From Smittia aterrima (taxonomy: Eukaryota > Arthropoda > Insecta > Diptera > Chironomidae), in NCBI GenBank assembly GCA_033063855.1, contig CP093831.1, positions 27,590,001 to 27,654,000 of the forward strand: DNA of 64,000 nucleotides, in the 5' to 3' direction. The stretch's first letter is position 1. Each line of letters begins with the position of its first letter. A program made the translations under genes and the position numbers. Shown here one piece after another: positions 50,737 through 60,915 of this stretch. Below the pieces are notes generated by a model. The model had not been told where the DNA came from. It ran no database searches and saw only the letters and a list, made by a program, of their open reading frames with translations.

Positions 50737-51083
50737 ACGATTAGCACAAGCAGATATCAGCAAGTAAATAAAAAACAATTCCATAATAATGTAAATAAAG
50801 AGAAAGTTTATGTAAACCATTTAATTGAATTCAATTGCTAATCGTTGTTTGTTCATGAAGAGGAAGAAATAAATATAAAATCATTATCCAGTCCCTATAA
50901 TAAAATAGAGAAAAATGATTGAGAGTTATTCATGAGCTTTTTAAATTTTTGAAGATAAATTTTAATATAAATATTTCATTTGCTCACATCAAGGAGAATA
51001 GATTACATCAAGTGGAAAATTACTTAAAAGGAAACTTCATTTAGCAGACTTTAAGTCTGGAACTGAGATATTTTAAGAAATAT

Positions 51084-52400
51084 TTAGCTTCTCGTTTGAA
51101 TCAAAGCCAACAGCGAATAAGTGAATTGCAGAATCTTCAGCAGCGTTTGCAAGTCAACAGAATTGAAGATTCCATTGAAACCTTTCAATCGCTGAGCCAA
51201 AATCAGAATCAAGAGATGATCTCTTTGAGTTCTCGCGTTCGGTGTGAACCATTCGACTTCGTAGATCGCTGAAGTTAAGTTCTCAACACAAACGTTAACG
51301 CGATTTCCCATCCAACACAAAACTGAGAGCTGCACAGTCACAGAATAAATCATCACGAACATTGTGATCGATCGAAATTCAGAGGCGCTCAAGGCATACA
51401 AAGTCATGCAGATGATTATTGCTGACAGAGAGAATTCGATTAGGAAACTGAATCTTAAGATTTCTCGTGCTTCGTTCATCCAATCCATGACTCGATAGCT
51501 TCGTAAAATTGTTTTCTTCACTTGCTCGTTGATCACATTTTCTTCAGATTCTTTCAGCAGCATTTTCTTGACTTGAAGGGTTAAAGCGTCGATTTCCCAG
51601 CATGAAAAATTCATCAGCAGCAAAGTGTATCCAGTGTAATAATAAAACAAAAAAATTCCGAAGCTCGCAATTATCGCTTGTTGAATGTAATGAGCGAACC
51701 ACTTCGTAGTCATGAAGGAGTCGAACGGCAAGAAAACATAATAGAAGTTGTACGGCAGTTGATATTCATTGATATTTTTAAAGAGAAAAGGTGAAAAGAT
51801 GAGGACGATGAAACCAAAAGACATCATCACTGCGCTGACAACAGAGATCCGAAATTCTTTCTTCATGTAATCAATCGAGAGAGACCAATCGTCGTCAGTT
51901 GAGCGAAGTTGCAACCTAAACGAAATCAATTAAATTAAGAAAATAAATTCGGAGCATTACAATTCTTGCCTCTCTTCGACAATCTTGTCCATCGCTCCTT
52001 GAATCCTGGCTTGGAAAAGAAACATGACCGTCAAGTAACCAAAATGTCGAATGATTTGTACTTTAAATTTATAAATTAATTATGAAAACAGAAAATTACT
52101 CGCCGGATGGAAATCTGCTTACGAAAATATCCAATGTTCTCCATCAACTCGATCGGTGTAAGATTTTGAGCGATTAAGAAGTATGAAATGTTTGCTATCA
52201 GAAAGTTTGCGTGAACTGTGAGAAGTAGAATGAAACTAAAGAAAAAAAGTCATTACAATCACTGTGACTTTACAGTTTTGATGTTTTTACAAAATATTCC
52301 ATTTTCCTTCAGCATTGCGAGGATTCAGAAACTTCCACACAATTCCAAGAACTTTAACCATTCGAGTTGCATGAACGGAAGGTCCTTCGATGATTTCCAT
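51084..52400 (-). CDS. Odorant receptor, array member 1 (381 aa)
   Basis: Seven-transmembrane insect odorant receptor of the 7tm_6 family, expected to form a ligand-gated cation channel with Orco in sensory neurons. Exons: 52400-52291, 52235-52123, 52060-51970 and 51915-51084 (1146 nt). It starts MEIIEGPSVHATRMVKVLGI, a cytoplasmic N-terminus shared by all members. The conserved C-terminal half has LLLMNFSCWEIDALTLQVKK, SAIYEVEWFT, MAQRLKGFNG-like LAQRLKGFNGIFNSVD and FTYSLLALIQ. The third intron uses a GC donor (GAGAG/gcaag, after 51970). It is convergent with Vha44, about 350 bp away. Ligand unknown. Confidence 0.88.
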
Positions 52401-52723
52401 TTCTTTTTTTCCTGAAAAACTTTTTCCGTGTAACTCGGCTCACTGTCAGACGACGACTAAACGTTTTGAATGAATTTTATGGAAAGCAAGCTTTTTGAAA
52501 TGAAATATTTAACAATAAATGTTACAAATTATTGAATAGCTTTAAAATATTAATTTACAAGAGAGAATATTCAATGTGATTCATCAAATGTGATTTTACA
52601 ATGCATTTTCAAAATTAATACATGAATGTGAATTGATTAAAAGAACGCGAATGAGTTTTCATCAAATGGATTTTTTATTCCGTAAATGTTTAATGGTTTT
52701 TGTAAAATGTCATAAGTGCAACT

Positions 52724-54024
52724 TTAGTTCGTCGTTTGTAACAACGCCAGCAGCGAATAAGTGAATTGCAGAATCTTCAGCAGCGTTTGATAGTCAACCG
52801 AGTTGAAGATTCCATTGAAACCTTTCAATCGCTGAGCCATGATTAAGATCATGAGATGATCTCTTTGATTTCTCGCATTTTGCGTGTACCATTCGACTTC
52901 GTAGATCGCTGAAGTTAAGTTCTCAATGCAAATGTTTGCACGATTTCCCACCCAACACAAAACTGAAAGTTGGGCAAGTACAAAATAAATCATCACGAAC
53001 ATTGTGATTGATGCAAATCCAGAAGCGCTCAAGGCGTACAAGCACATGCCGAAGATCAATGCTGACATTGAAAATTCAATGAGGAAACTGAATCTTAAGA
53101 TTGCTCTGGCTTCTGTCATCCAATCCATGACTCGATAGCTTCGTAAAATTGTTTTTCTCACTTTCTCCAAATTTTCTTCAGATTCTTTGCATTGAAACAT
53201 TTTCTTAACTTGAAGAGTCAAAGCGTCGATTTCCCAGCATGAAAAGTTCATGAGCAGCAAAGTGTACACAGAATACAAGTAAATGAAGGGAATTGCGAAA
53301 CACGCAATGAACAGATGTTGAATGTAATGAAGGAACCACTTTGGAGTCATGAAAGAGTCAAGCGGCAGGTAAACGAAATAGTTGTTGTAGAGCAGCTGGT
53401 AGTTATTGACATGGCCAAAGAGAAAAGGTGAAAGGACGATGACACTAAAACTAAGAATCACTATCACTGCGCTGACAACAAAGATTTTAAATTCTTTCTT
53501 CATGTAATCAATCGAGAGAGACCAATCGTCGTCAGTTGAACGAAGTTGCAATCTAAAAAGAATTCAATGAAAGTAAGAAATTAAATTTAAAACTTTCTTG
53601 CCTTTCTTCGACAATCTTCTCGATCGCTTTTTGGATTCTGGCTTGGAAAAGAAACAAGACCGTCAAGTACCCAAGATGGCGAATCATTTGAACTATAAAT
53701 TTATAAAAAAAAATAGAAAATAATCGCCAGAGTTGAAATCTTCTTACGAAAATATCCTATGTTCTCCATCAACTCGATCGGAGTCAGATTTTCAGAGATA
53801 ATTAAGTAGAAGCTGATTGCTACCACAAAGTACGCTTGAACCATGACAAGTAGAATAAATCTAAAGGAAAAACTTTAATTACAATTAATGCTTTTACATT
53901 CCTAATGATTTTACAAAATATTCCATTTTCCTTTGTCACTCAGAGGATTCAGAATCTTCCACAAAACTCCCAGAACTGTAACCATTCGAGTTGCATGAAC
54001 GGAAGGTCCTTCAATGAAATTCAT
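52724..54024 (-). CDS. Odorant receptor, array member 2
   Basis: Same four-exon layout as its neighbour. First exon 54024-53915 (MNFIEGPSVHATRMVTVLGV), second near 53855-53740, third ending at 53602 with a GC donor (gcaag), and last exon 53552-52724. Transmembrane segments and the C-terminal signature (SAIYEVEWYTQNARNQ, then FNSVDYQTLLKILQ) are intact, ending LALLQTTN. About 380 residues. The loop before KTILRSYRVMDWM is shorter than in members 1 and 3. Predicted olfactory receptor subunit; ligand unknown. Confidence 0.87.
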
Positions 54025-54079
54025 TTCCTTTTTTCCTGAATAACTTTAACGTTTATCTCACTGTCAATCGACGACTGAG

Positions 54080-55050
54080 AGTTTCAATTGAATCTATCAC
54101 AGAATTTATATGGAAAGCAAGTTTTTAAATAAATTATTGTGAGATAACTAGATTGCAATGAAGGTGTCTTTTTCCCTTTCATTTTTCCCTTACATCGACC
54201 TAGACAATGTTCAACATATTAAACCTGTAGAGCTATAGCGATGTACAATGCATTATTATCAATACTTTTTAAAATAAATTATTAATTGACATAAAAAATT
54301 TATTCTGGGAAAGCATTTTCCTTTGAAAGTAGGTCGCTGCAATGACGTTCTCGGAAAAGGTTGGAAATGCATCAATATTAAATCGAAGGTTATCAAAAAC
54401 TTCATACTTTTGTTCGTGTCTTGCACACGTGCCTTAATTTATTCAATTATAACATAAAAGTCAAAAGAAATTAGAAGAAAAGAGAAAATTAGTAAATTCA
54501 AAATTCGGTATTTGCTCTTCAAGTAATAAATCTTCAAAAGAATTCAATGAAAGCAAGAGTAAAACTTATTTCTCATTTCAATTTTAAGACAAAGACCTGG
54601 AAAAGTTTAAATGCAGAATATGTCTGTGACGTTGATGATGCACGATTGTATTTTTTCTCAAACGAGGTGACAAGACGAGTTCTTCGCGGAAATATTCTGA
54701 CCTAGACAATGTTTAAATAATTGAACCTGTAGAGCTCGACAATATTTCAAACGTTGTACGATGCAATACAATTTTCAGAATAAATTATTCATTAAAATGT
54801 AAAGGGGAGCATTTTTCTTTAAAAATATGTCGTTATGACATTGTCGATGAAGAGAAATACGGATTTTTCCAATCGATGTGACAATCAGTTTGAAGGCTAG
54901 AAAAGTTCATTTAATAATTTATTTCTTAACAAATTTTAAATTTAAAACTTTAGATCTATTTTGTAATAATGCTGTGCGGTGACGTTTTGTGTGATAATCC
55001 AAGTCCCATTTGTTTAAGTGAATCTGTGAAATGATGTCATTCATATCTGT
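54080..55050. repeat. Repeated intergenic block between receptors
   Basis: Contains a module (GACCTAGACAATGTT, then AACCTGTAGAGCTCGACAAT, then a GATTTTTCCAATCGATGTGA-type stretch) that occurs at about 54205-54360 and 54700-54900. It recurs at 59870-60010, 60580-60790 and 63310-63480. It lies downstream of most receptor genes and appears to have been copied with them. No coding content seen. Confidence 0.6.
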
Positions 55051-55052
55051 AA

Positions 55053-56361
55053 CTAGTTTCCCGTTTGTAGCAAAGCCAGCAACGAATAAGTGAATTGCAG
55101 AACCTTGAGAAGCGTTTGCAAGTCAACAGAGTTGAAGATTCCATTGAAACCTTTCAATCGCTGAGCCATTATCAGAATGAGGAGATGATCTTTCTGACTT
55201 TTCGCATTCTGAGTGAACCATTCGACTTCGTAGATCGCTGAAGTTAAGTTCTCAATACGAACGTTAACGCGATTTCCCATCCAACAAAAAATTGAAAGTT
55301 GCACAACTACAGAACTCATCATCACCAACATCGTGAGTGACGCAAATGCAGAAGCGCTCAAAGTATACAAGCACATGCAGATGATTAATGCTGCCAGCGA
55401 AAATTCAATTAAGAAACTAAGTCTTAAAATCGCTTGTGCTTCGTTCATCCAATCCATGACTCGATAGCTTCGTAAAATGATTTTCTTTATTTGGTCCTTG
55501 TCCACATTTTCTTCAGATTCTTTGCACAGAAATAATTTCTTAACTTGAAGTGTCAACGCGTCGATTTCCCAACATGAAAAATTCATGAGCAACAAAACGT
55601 ATCCCGTATAAAAATAAAAAGCTGTGCCAGCGGAAGTCGCTACCATCACTTGTTGAAAGTACTGGATGAACCACTTTGGAGTCATGAAGGAGTCGAATGG
55701 CAAATAAACGAAATAGAAGTTGTAGGGCAACTGATAATCATTGACATTGTCGAAGATAAAAGGCGATAGGACGAGAACACTAAAACTAAGAATCATTATC
55801 ACTGCACCAACAACAGAGATTTTAAATTCTTTCTTCATGTAATCAATCGAGAGAGACCAATCGTCGTCACTTGTACGAAGTTGCAATCTAAAAGAATCCA
55901 TTGAAAGTAAGTAATAAAATTTGAACATTTCTTGCCTCTCTTTGACAATCTTATCCATCACTTTTTGAATCCTGGCTCGTAGAAGAAACAAAAGCGCCAA
56001 GTAGCCAAGATGGCGAATGATTTGAACTTTAATTTATAAAAAAAAATAAAAAAAAAATCGCCAGAGTTTAAATTTTCTTACGAAAATATCCAATGTTCTC
56101 CATCAACTCGATTGGAGTCAGATTTTCAGAGATTAGTAAGTACAAGCTGAGTGCTACCACATAGTATGCTTGAACCATGACATTTAGAATGAAGCTAAAG
56201 AAACGAAATCGTCACAAATAAATATTTTAATAATTTTAAAGATTTTACAAATTATTTAATTTTCCTTTGTCATTCAGAGGATTCAGAAACTTCCACACAA
56301 TCCCAACTTGAACTTTAACCATTCGAGTTGCATGAACGGAAGGTCCTTCGATGATTTTCAT
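55053..56361 (-). CDS. Odorant receptor, array member 3
   Basis: First exon begins at 56361 (MKIIEGPSVHATRMVKVQVG, one codon longer than its siblings). Second and third exons follow, the third ending at 55936 with a GC donor, and the last exon is 55887-55053. The third intron is only 48 bp, a multiple of three and free of stops, so an unspliced transcript would stay open and add 16 residues. C-terminal signatures are intact (LTSAIYEVEWFTQNAKSQ, FNSVDLQTLLKVLQ), ending LALLQTGN. About 382 residues. Confidence 0.86.
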
Positions 56362-56707
56362 TTCTTTTTTTCTTGAAAAACTTTTCCCGGTAAACTTGGC
56401 TAACTGTCAATCGACGACTGAAAGTTTCAAATGAATATTATTAAAAGCAAGCTTTTATGAAATAAAATATTGAACAATAAAAGTTACAATTTATTGAATA
56501 GCTTTAAAATATTAATTTGTAAGAAAAAATATTTCAAGAATTTTTTTTAATATATTTTTCATGTCAAATATGATTTCACATTGCGTTTCCAAAAAATAAT
56601 ACATGAATGTGAATATTATTACACAAATGGAAAATCCATGTGAAGGATTTTTTAAATCCATAAATGTTTAATTGTTTTTATAAAATGTTGATGTCATAAC
56701 TGTTACT

Positions 56708-58152
56708 TTAGTTTGTCGTTTGTAGCAACGCCAACAGTGAATAAGAAAATTGCAGAACCTTCAGCAGCGTCTGCAAGTCAACAGAGTTGAAGATTCCATT
56801 GAAGCCTTTCAATCGCTGAGCCATGATTAAGATCATGAGATGATCTCTTCGATTTCTCGCGTTCTGAGTGAACCATTCGACTTCGTAAATCGCTGAAGTT
56901 AAGTTCTCAACACAAACATTAACGCGATTTCCCATCCAACAGAAAACTGAGAGTTGCACAACAACACAATAAATCAACACAAACATTGCGGTCGATTGAA
57001 ATTCAGAAGCGTTTAGGGCGTACAAGCACATGCAGATGATTATTGATGACAGAGAGAATTCGATTAGGAAACTGAATCTTAAGATTACTCTGGCTTCGTT
57101 CATCCAATCCATGACTCGATAGCTTCGTAGAATTGTTTTCTTCACTTGCTTCTCAACTAAACTTTCACTCAATTCTTCATTGTGAAACATTTTCTTAACT
57201 TGAAGAGTCAAAGCGTCGATTTCCCAACAAGAAAAATTCATGAGCAACAAAGTGTATCCAGTGTAAAAGTAAAAGAAGGGAAATCCGAAACTCGCCAAGA
57301 TCGCTTGTTGAATGTAATGAATGAACCACTTTGGAGTCATGAAAGAGTCGAACGGAAAATAAACGAAATAAAAGTTGTAGAGCAACTGATAGCCATTGAC
57401 ATTGTCGAAGAGAAAAGGTGAAAAGATGAGGACGATTAAGCTAAGAATCGTCACCACAGCGCTTGCAACAGAGATTTTAAATTCTTTCTTCATGTAATCA
57501 ATCGAGAGAGACCAATCGTCGTCAGTCGAACGAAGTTGCAGTCTGTAAGAATTCAGATAAAGTTAAAAATTCGGAAGACCGGTCACAAGCGACCTGGTAA
57601 AAGGATTTTCTCGATTGAGATTAAGATTAGGGTTAGGATTAGAATTAGAATTAGGATTAAGATTAGGGTTAGGATTAGGATTAGGATATGGGAGGAAAAA
57701 ATCCTATAAAATTTAGTTTGACCATTTCTTACCTTTCTTCAACAATCTTGTCCATCGCTTTTTGAATTTTTGCTCGTAGGAGAAACATGACCGACATGTA
57801 TCCGAGATGGCGAATCATTTGAACTTTAAATTTTTGAAATTAGAAAATTAATTGCTGGATGGAAATCTTCTTACGAAAAATTCCAATGTTTTCCATCAGC
57901 TCGATCGGTGAAAGATTTTCAAAGATTATTAAATAAGAGCTGATTCCGATCAGAAGATTCACATGACTCACAAGAAGAAGAATGAAGCTGAAATGATAAA
58001 CTTTTGTCACAATTAAAGCTTTTACAGCTTTGAAGATTTTACAAAATATTGAAATTTCCTTTATCATTGAAAGGATTCAGAAACTTCCAAAAAATTCCAA
58101 GAACTTTAATCATTCGAGTTGCATGAACCGAAGGTCCTTCGATGAATTTCAT
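56708..58152 (-). CDS. Odorant receptor, array member 4
   Basis: First exon at 58152 (MKFIEGPSVHATRMIKVLGI). The second exon is around 57985-57873, the third ends at 57733 with an ordinary GT donor, and the last exon is 57542-56708. The third intron is about 190 bp, four times that of the siblings, because it contains a GGATTA-type tandem repeat. The coding part is intact, with MAQRLKGFNGIFNSVD and an end at LALLQTTN. About 380 residues. Confidence 0.86.
57617..57689. repeat. Telomere-like hexamer repeat in a receptor intron
   Basis: About twelve imperfect units of TTAGGA / TTAGGG / TTAGAA on the + strand (TAATCC-like on the gene's strand) inside the third intron of receptor member 4. The units vary, so it is not a fresh simple-sequence expansion. 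Confidence 0.8.
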
Positions 58153-58431
58153 TTCTTTATTTTCCTGAATAACTTTTCCCTTTCAACTTGGCTCACTCTC
58201 AAGCGACGACTGAAAGTTGAAATAAATTCAATCGCAAAAGCAAATTTTGTAAATTAATTATTGAAGAATAAAAATTGTTCTCTTCCTTTATTGACCTAGA
58301 CAATGAATAAATATTTCTTTTTAAAAAGTTGTTTCCTAGAAATTTACGAAAGTGTTTTCAGATAATTTAAAGTTTGTGTGGAGGATTTTTAAAAATTGAA
58401 ATTCATAAATGCTGAAGTGTAAAGTTCTAAT

Positions 58432-59731
58432 TTAGTTTGTCGTTCGTAGCAAAGCCAGTAACGAATAAGTGAACTGCAGAACTTTCAGCAACGTTTGCAA
58501 GTCAACAGAATTGAAGATTCCATTGAAACCTTTTAATCGCTGAGCCATGATCAAGATCATGAGATGATCTCTTTGGGTTCTCGATTTCTGAGTGAACCAT
58601 TCGACTTCGTAAATCGCTGCAGTTAAATTCTCGATGCCAACGTTTGCTCGATTTCCCATCCAACAGAAAACTGAGAGCTGCACAACTACTAAACAAATCA
58701 ACGCAAATGTCGCGAGTGATGCAAAGAAGTCAGAACTTAAAGTGTACAAGCACATGCAGATGATTACTGCAGACATTGAAAAATCAATTAAGAAACTGAA
58801 TCTTAAGATTGCCCTGGCTTCGTTCATCCAATCGATGACTCGATAGCTTCGTAAAACTGTTTTTCTCACTTGATCGTCAATTTGGTCGTTCAATTCTTTA
58901 TGTTGAAACATTTTCCTAACTTGAAGAGTCAAGGCGTCGATTTCCCAGCATGAAAAGTTCATGAGCAGCAAAGTGTATCCAGAATAAAAGTAAAAGAAGG
59001 GAAATCCGAAACTCGTAATAATCAGATGTTGAATGTAATGAAGGAACCACTTCGGAGTCATGAATGAGTCGAACGGCAGGTAGACATAATAGAAGTTGTA
59101 AGGCAACTGATAATCATTCACCTTGTTAACGAAAAAAACTGAAAAGGCTGTGACACAACCGTAGAGAATAAACATCACTGCAGTGACGACAGAGATTTTA
59201 AATTCTTTTTTCATGTAATCAATCGATAGCGACCAATCGTCGTCAATCGAACGAAGTTCCAATCTAAAAAAATTTAATGAAAATAAGAAACTAATTTGAA
59301 GTTTTCTAACCTTTCTTTGATTATCTTATCCATCGCTCTTTGAATTCTCTCTCGTGAAAGAATTATGATGCCCATGTAGCCAATTTGACGAGTGGTTTGA
59401 ACTTTAAATTTTTAAAATTAGAAAGTTTATCGCCAGAGTTAAAATCTTCTTACGAAACATCCCAGCGTTCTCCACCAACTCAATCGTTGTTAGATTTTCT
59501 GAGATTATTACGTACAAGCTGATTGCAATCACAAAGTTTGCCTGAACTATTAGATTTAGAATGAAGCTGCAAGAAAAACTTTTGTTACAATTAATTATTT
59601 TCAGAAGTTTAATGTTTTTACAAAATATTTAATTTTCCTTTATCATTGAGAGGATTCAGAAACTTCCAAAAAGTTCCAAGAACTTTAACCATTCGAGTTG
59701 CATGAACGGAAGTTCCTTCGATGGTTTCCAT
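58432..59731 (-). CDS. Odorant receptor, array member 5
   Basis: First exon at 59731 (METIEGTSVHATRMVKVLGT). The second exon has a TTGCAG acceptor near 59572, the third ends at 59311 with a GT donor, and the last exon is about 59261-58432. It has the family signatures TLLLMNFSCWEIDALTLQV, LTAAIYEVEWFTQKSRTQ and FNSVDLQTLLKVLQ, ending LALLRTTN. The TM1/TM2 segment after ISVV differs (MFILYGCVTAFSVFF) and resembles member 6. Frame intact, about 380 residues. Ligand unknown. Confidence 0.86.
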
Positions 59732-59989
59732 TTCTGTTTTTCTTGAAAAACTTTTTCCGTTTAACTCGGCTCACTGACAGACGACGAATGAAAGTTGAAA
59801 TTAAATTTAATTCTGTGGAAAGCAAATTTTTTAAAATTGAAGAAAATATTTTTCTTTCGATATTGATCTAGAGAATGTTTAAATATTTCAAATATGTCCA
59901 ATACATTTTCTAAAATATTTTCTTTTAAAACAAGTTTCTGAGTTGTCGAGAAGGGAAAATGCGGATTTTTCCAATCGATGTAAATATTA

Positions 59990-60240
59990 GTTTGAAGGCT
60001 TAAAAAGTTCATTTAATAATTTATTTCTTTACAAATTTTAAATTTGAAACTTTTGCTCTATTTTGTAATAAAGTTGTGCGGTCACGTTTTGTGTGGGAAT
60101 CCAAGTTCCATAAATGTTTAAGTGAATCTGTGAAATGATGTCATTCATATCTGTAACTAGTTTTTCGTTTGTAACAATGCAAGCAGCGAGTAAGTGAATT
60201 GTAGTTTTTGCGCAATTTTTCTTTAAAAGAATTATCACAA
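59990..60240 (-). pseudogene. 3' remnant of an odorant-receptor unit
   Basis: Bases 59996-60200 match the region at 54890-55095, i.e. the end of receptor member 3 and its 3' flank (shared TTTTGTAATAA, GTCATTCATATCTGTAACTA). Only a fragment of the terminal coding exon remains near 60165-60200. A minus-strand open frame across it (60238-60038) includes MNDIISQIHLNIYGTWIPTQ, but the matching part of member 3 is out of frame, so I do not treat it as a gene. Confidence 0.65.
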
Positions 60241-60580
60241 ATCATTTATGCCGCCTTCTTCGCCGCTTAGCCGCTTACGCCGAGACATACATAAATAATG
60301 AAGTGAAAGGATATCGCGAGTGGATTTTATTTTGTCGTTTGAAGCAAAGCCAGCAGCGAGTAACAAGTAGTTTTGTAGTTGTGTACAGTCACTTCCACAC
60401 TCATGCACTGTTACCCGAATGCAGAAATAATCGTGGACTCATAGCAGTCAACGGTGCATTGTCGAACACTACTGTGTCAATCACGCAAACACACATGTCA
60501 CATTCTATTAATGTGTTGTTACATGAAAGTTCGCTTGATGAATTGTGAATAAAGCTCGTCCAATAGTATTTACTTTTCTT
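60241..60580. other. Unique insert between receptor units
   Basis: Not similar to other intergenic parts of the array. It begins with GC-richer CGCCGCTTAGCCGCTTACGCC and contains an open frame on + (60303-60548) without known domain. A second scrap of receptor 3' end (GTTTGAAGCAAAGCCAGCAG) lies at about 60337. Origin unknown; possibly a transposon fragment. Confidence 0.4.
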
Positions 60581-60915
60581 GAACCTGTAGAGCTCGACAA
60601 TATTTCAAACATTCTACGATGTAATACTATCCTTAAAATAAATTATTCATTGAAATGTGAACGTGGAGCATTTTTCTTAGAAAATGTCGCTTCGACGTTG
60701 TCGAATCGATGAAGGGAAATGCGGATTTTCCAATCGATGTGAATGTCAGTTGGAAGGCTAACGAAGTTAATTGAATAATTAATTTTTCATATTTTTGTTT
60801 TTATACTTTTGCACACGTGCCATTATTTATTTAATTATAATATGAAGATTATGATGAGAAAGATTTAAAAAATTCTTTCATTAAGTTTACAAAAAGTCTC
60901 GCTAATAAAGTAATT

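Noticed and set aside
60303..60548. 81-codon open frame between receptors
   Set aside because: Seemed like a possible small gene, but no motif, no paralogue and no splice or signal features support it.
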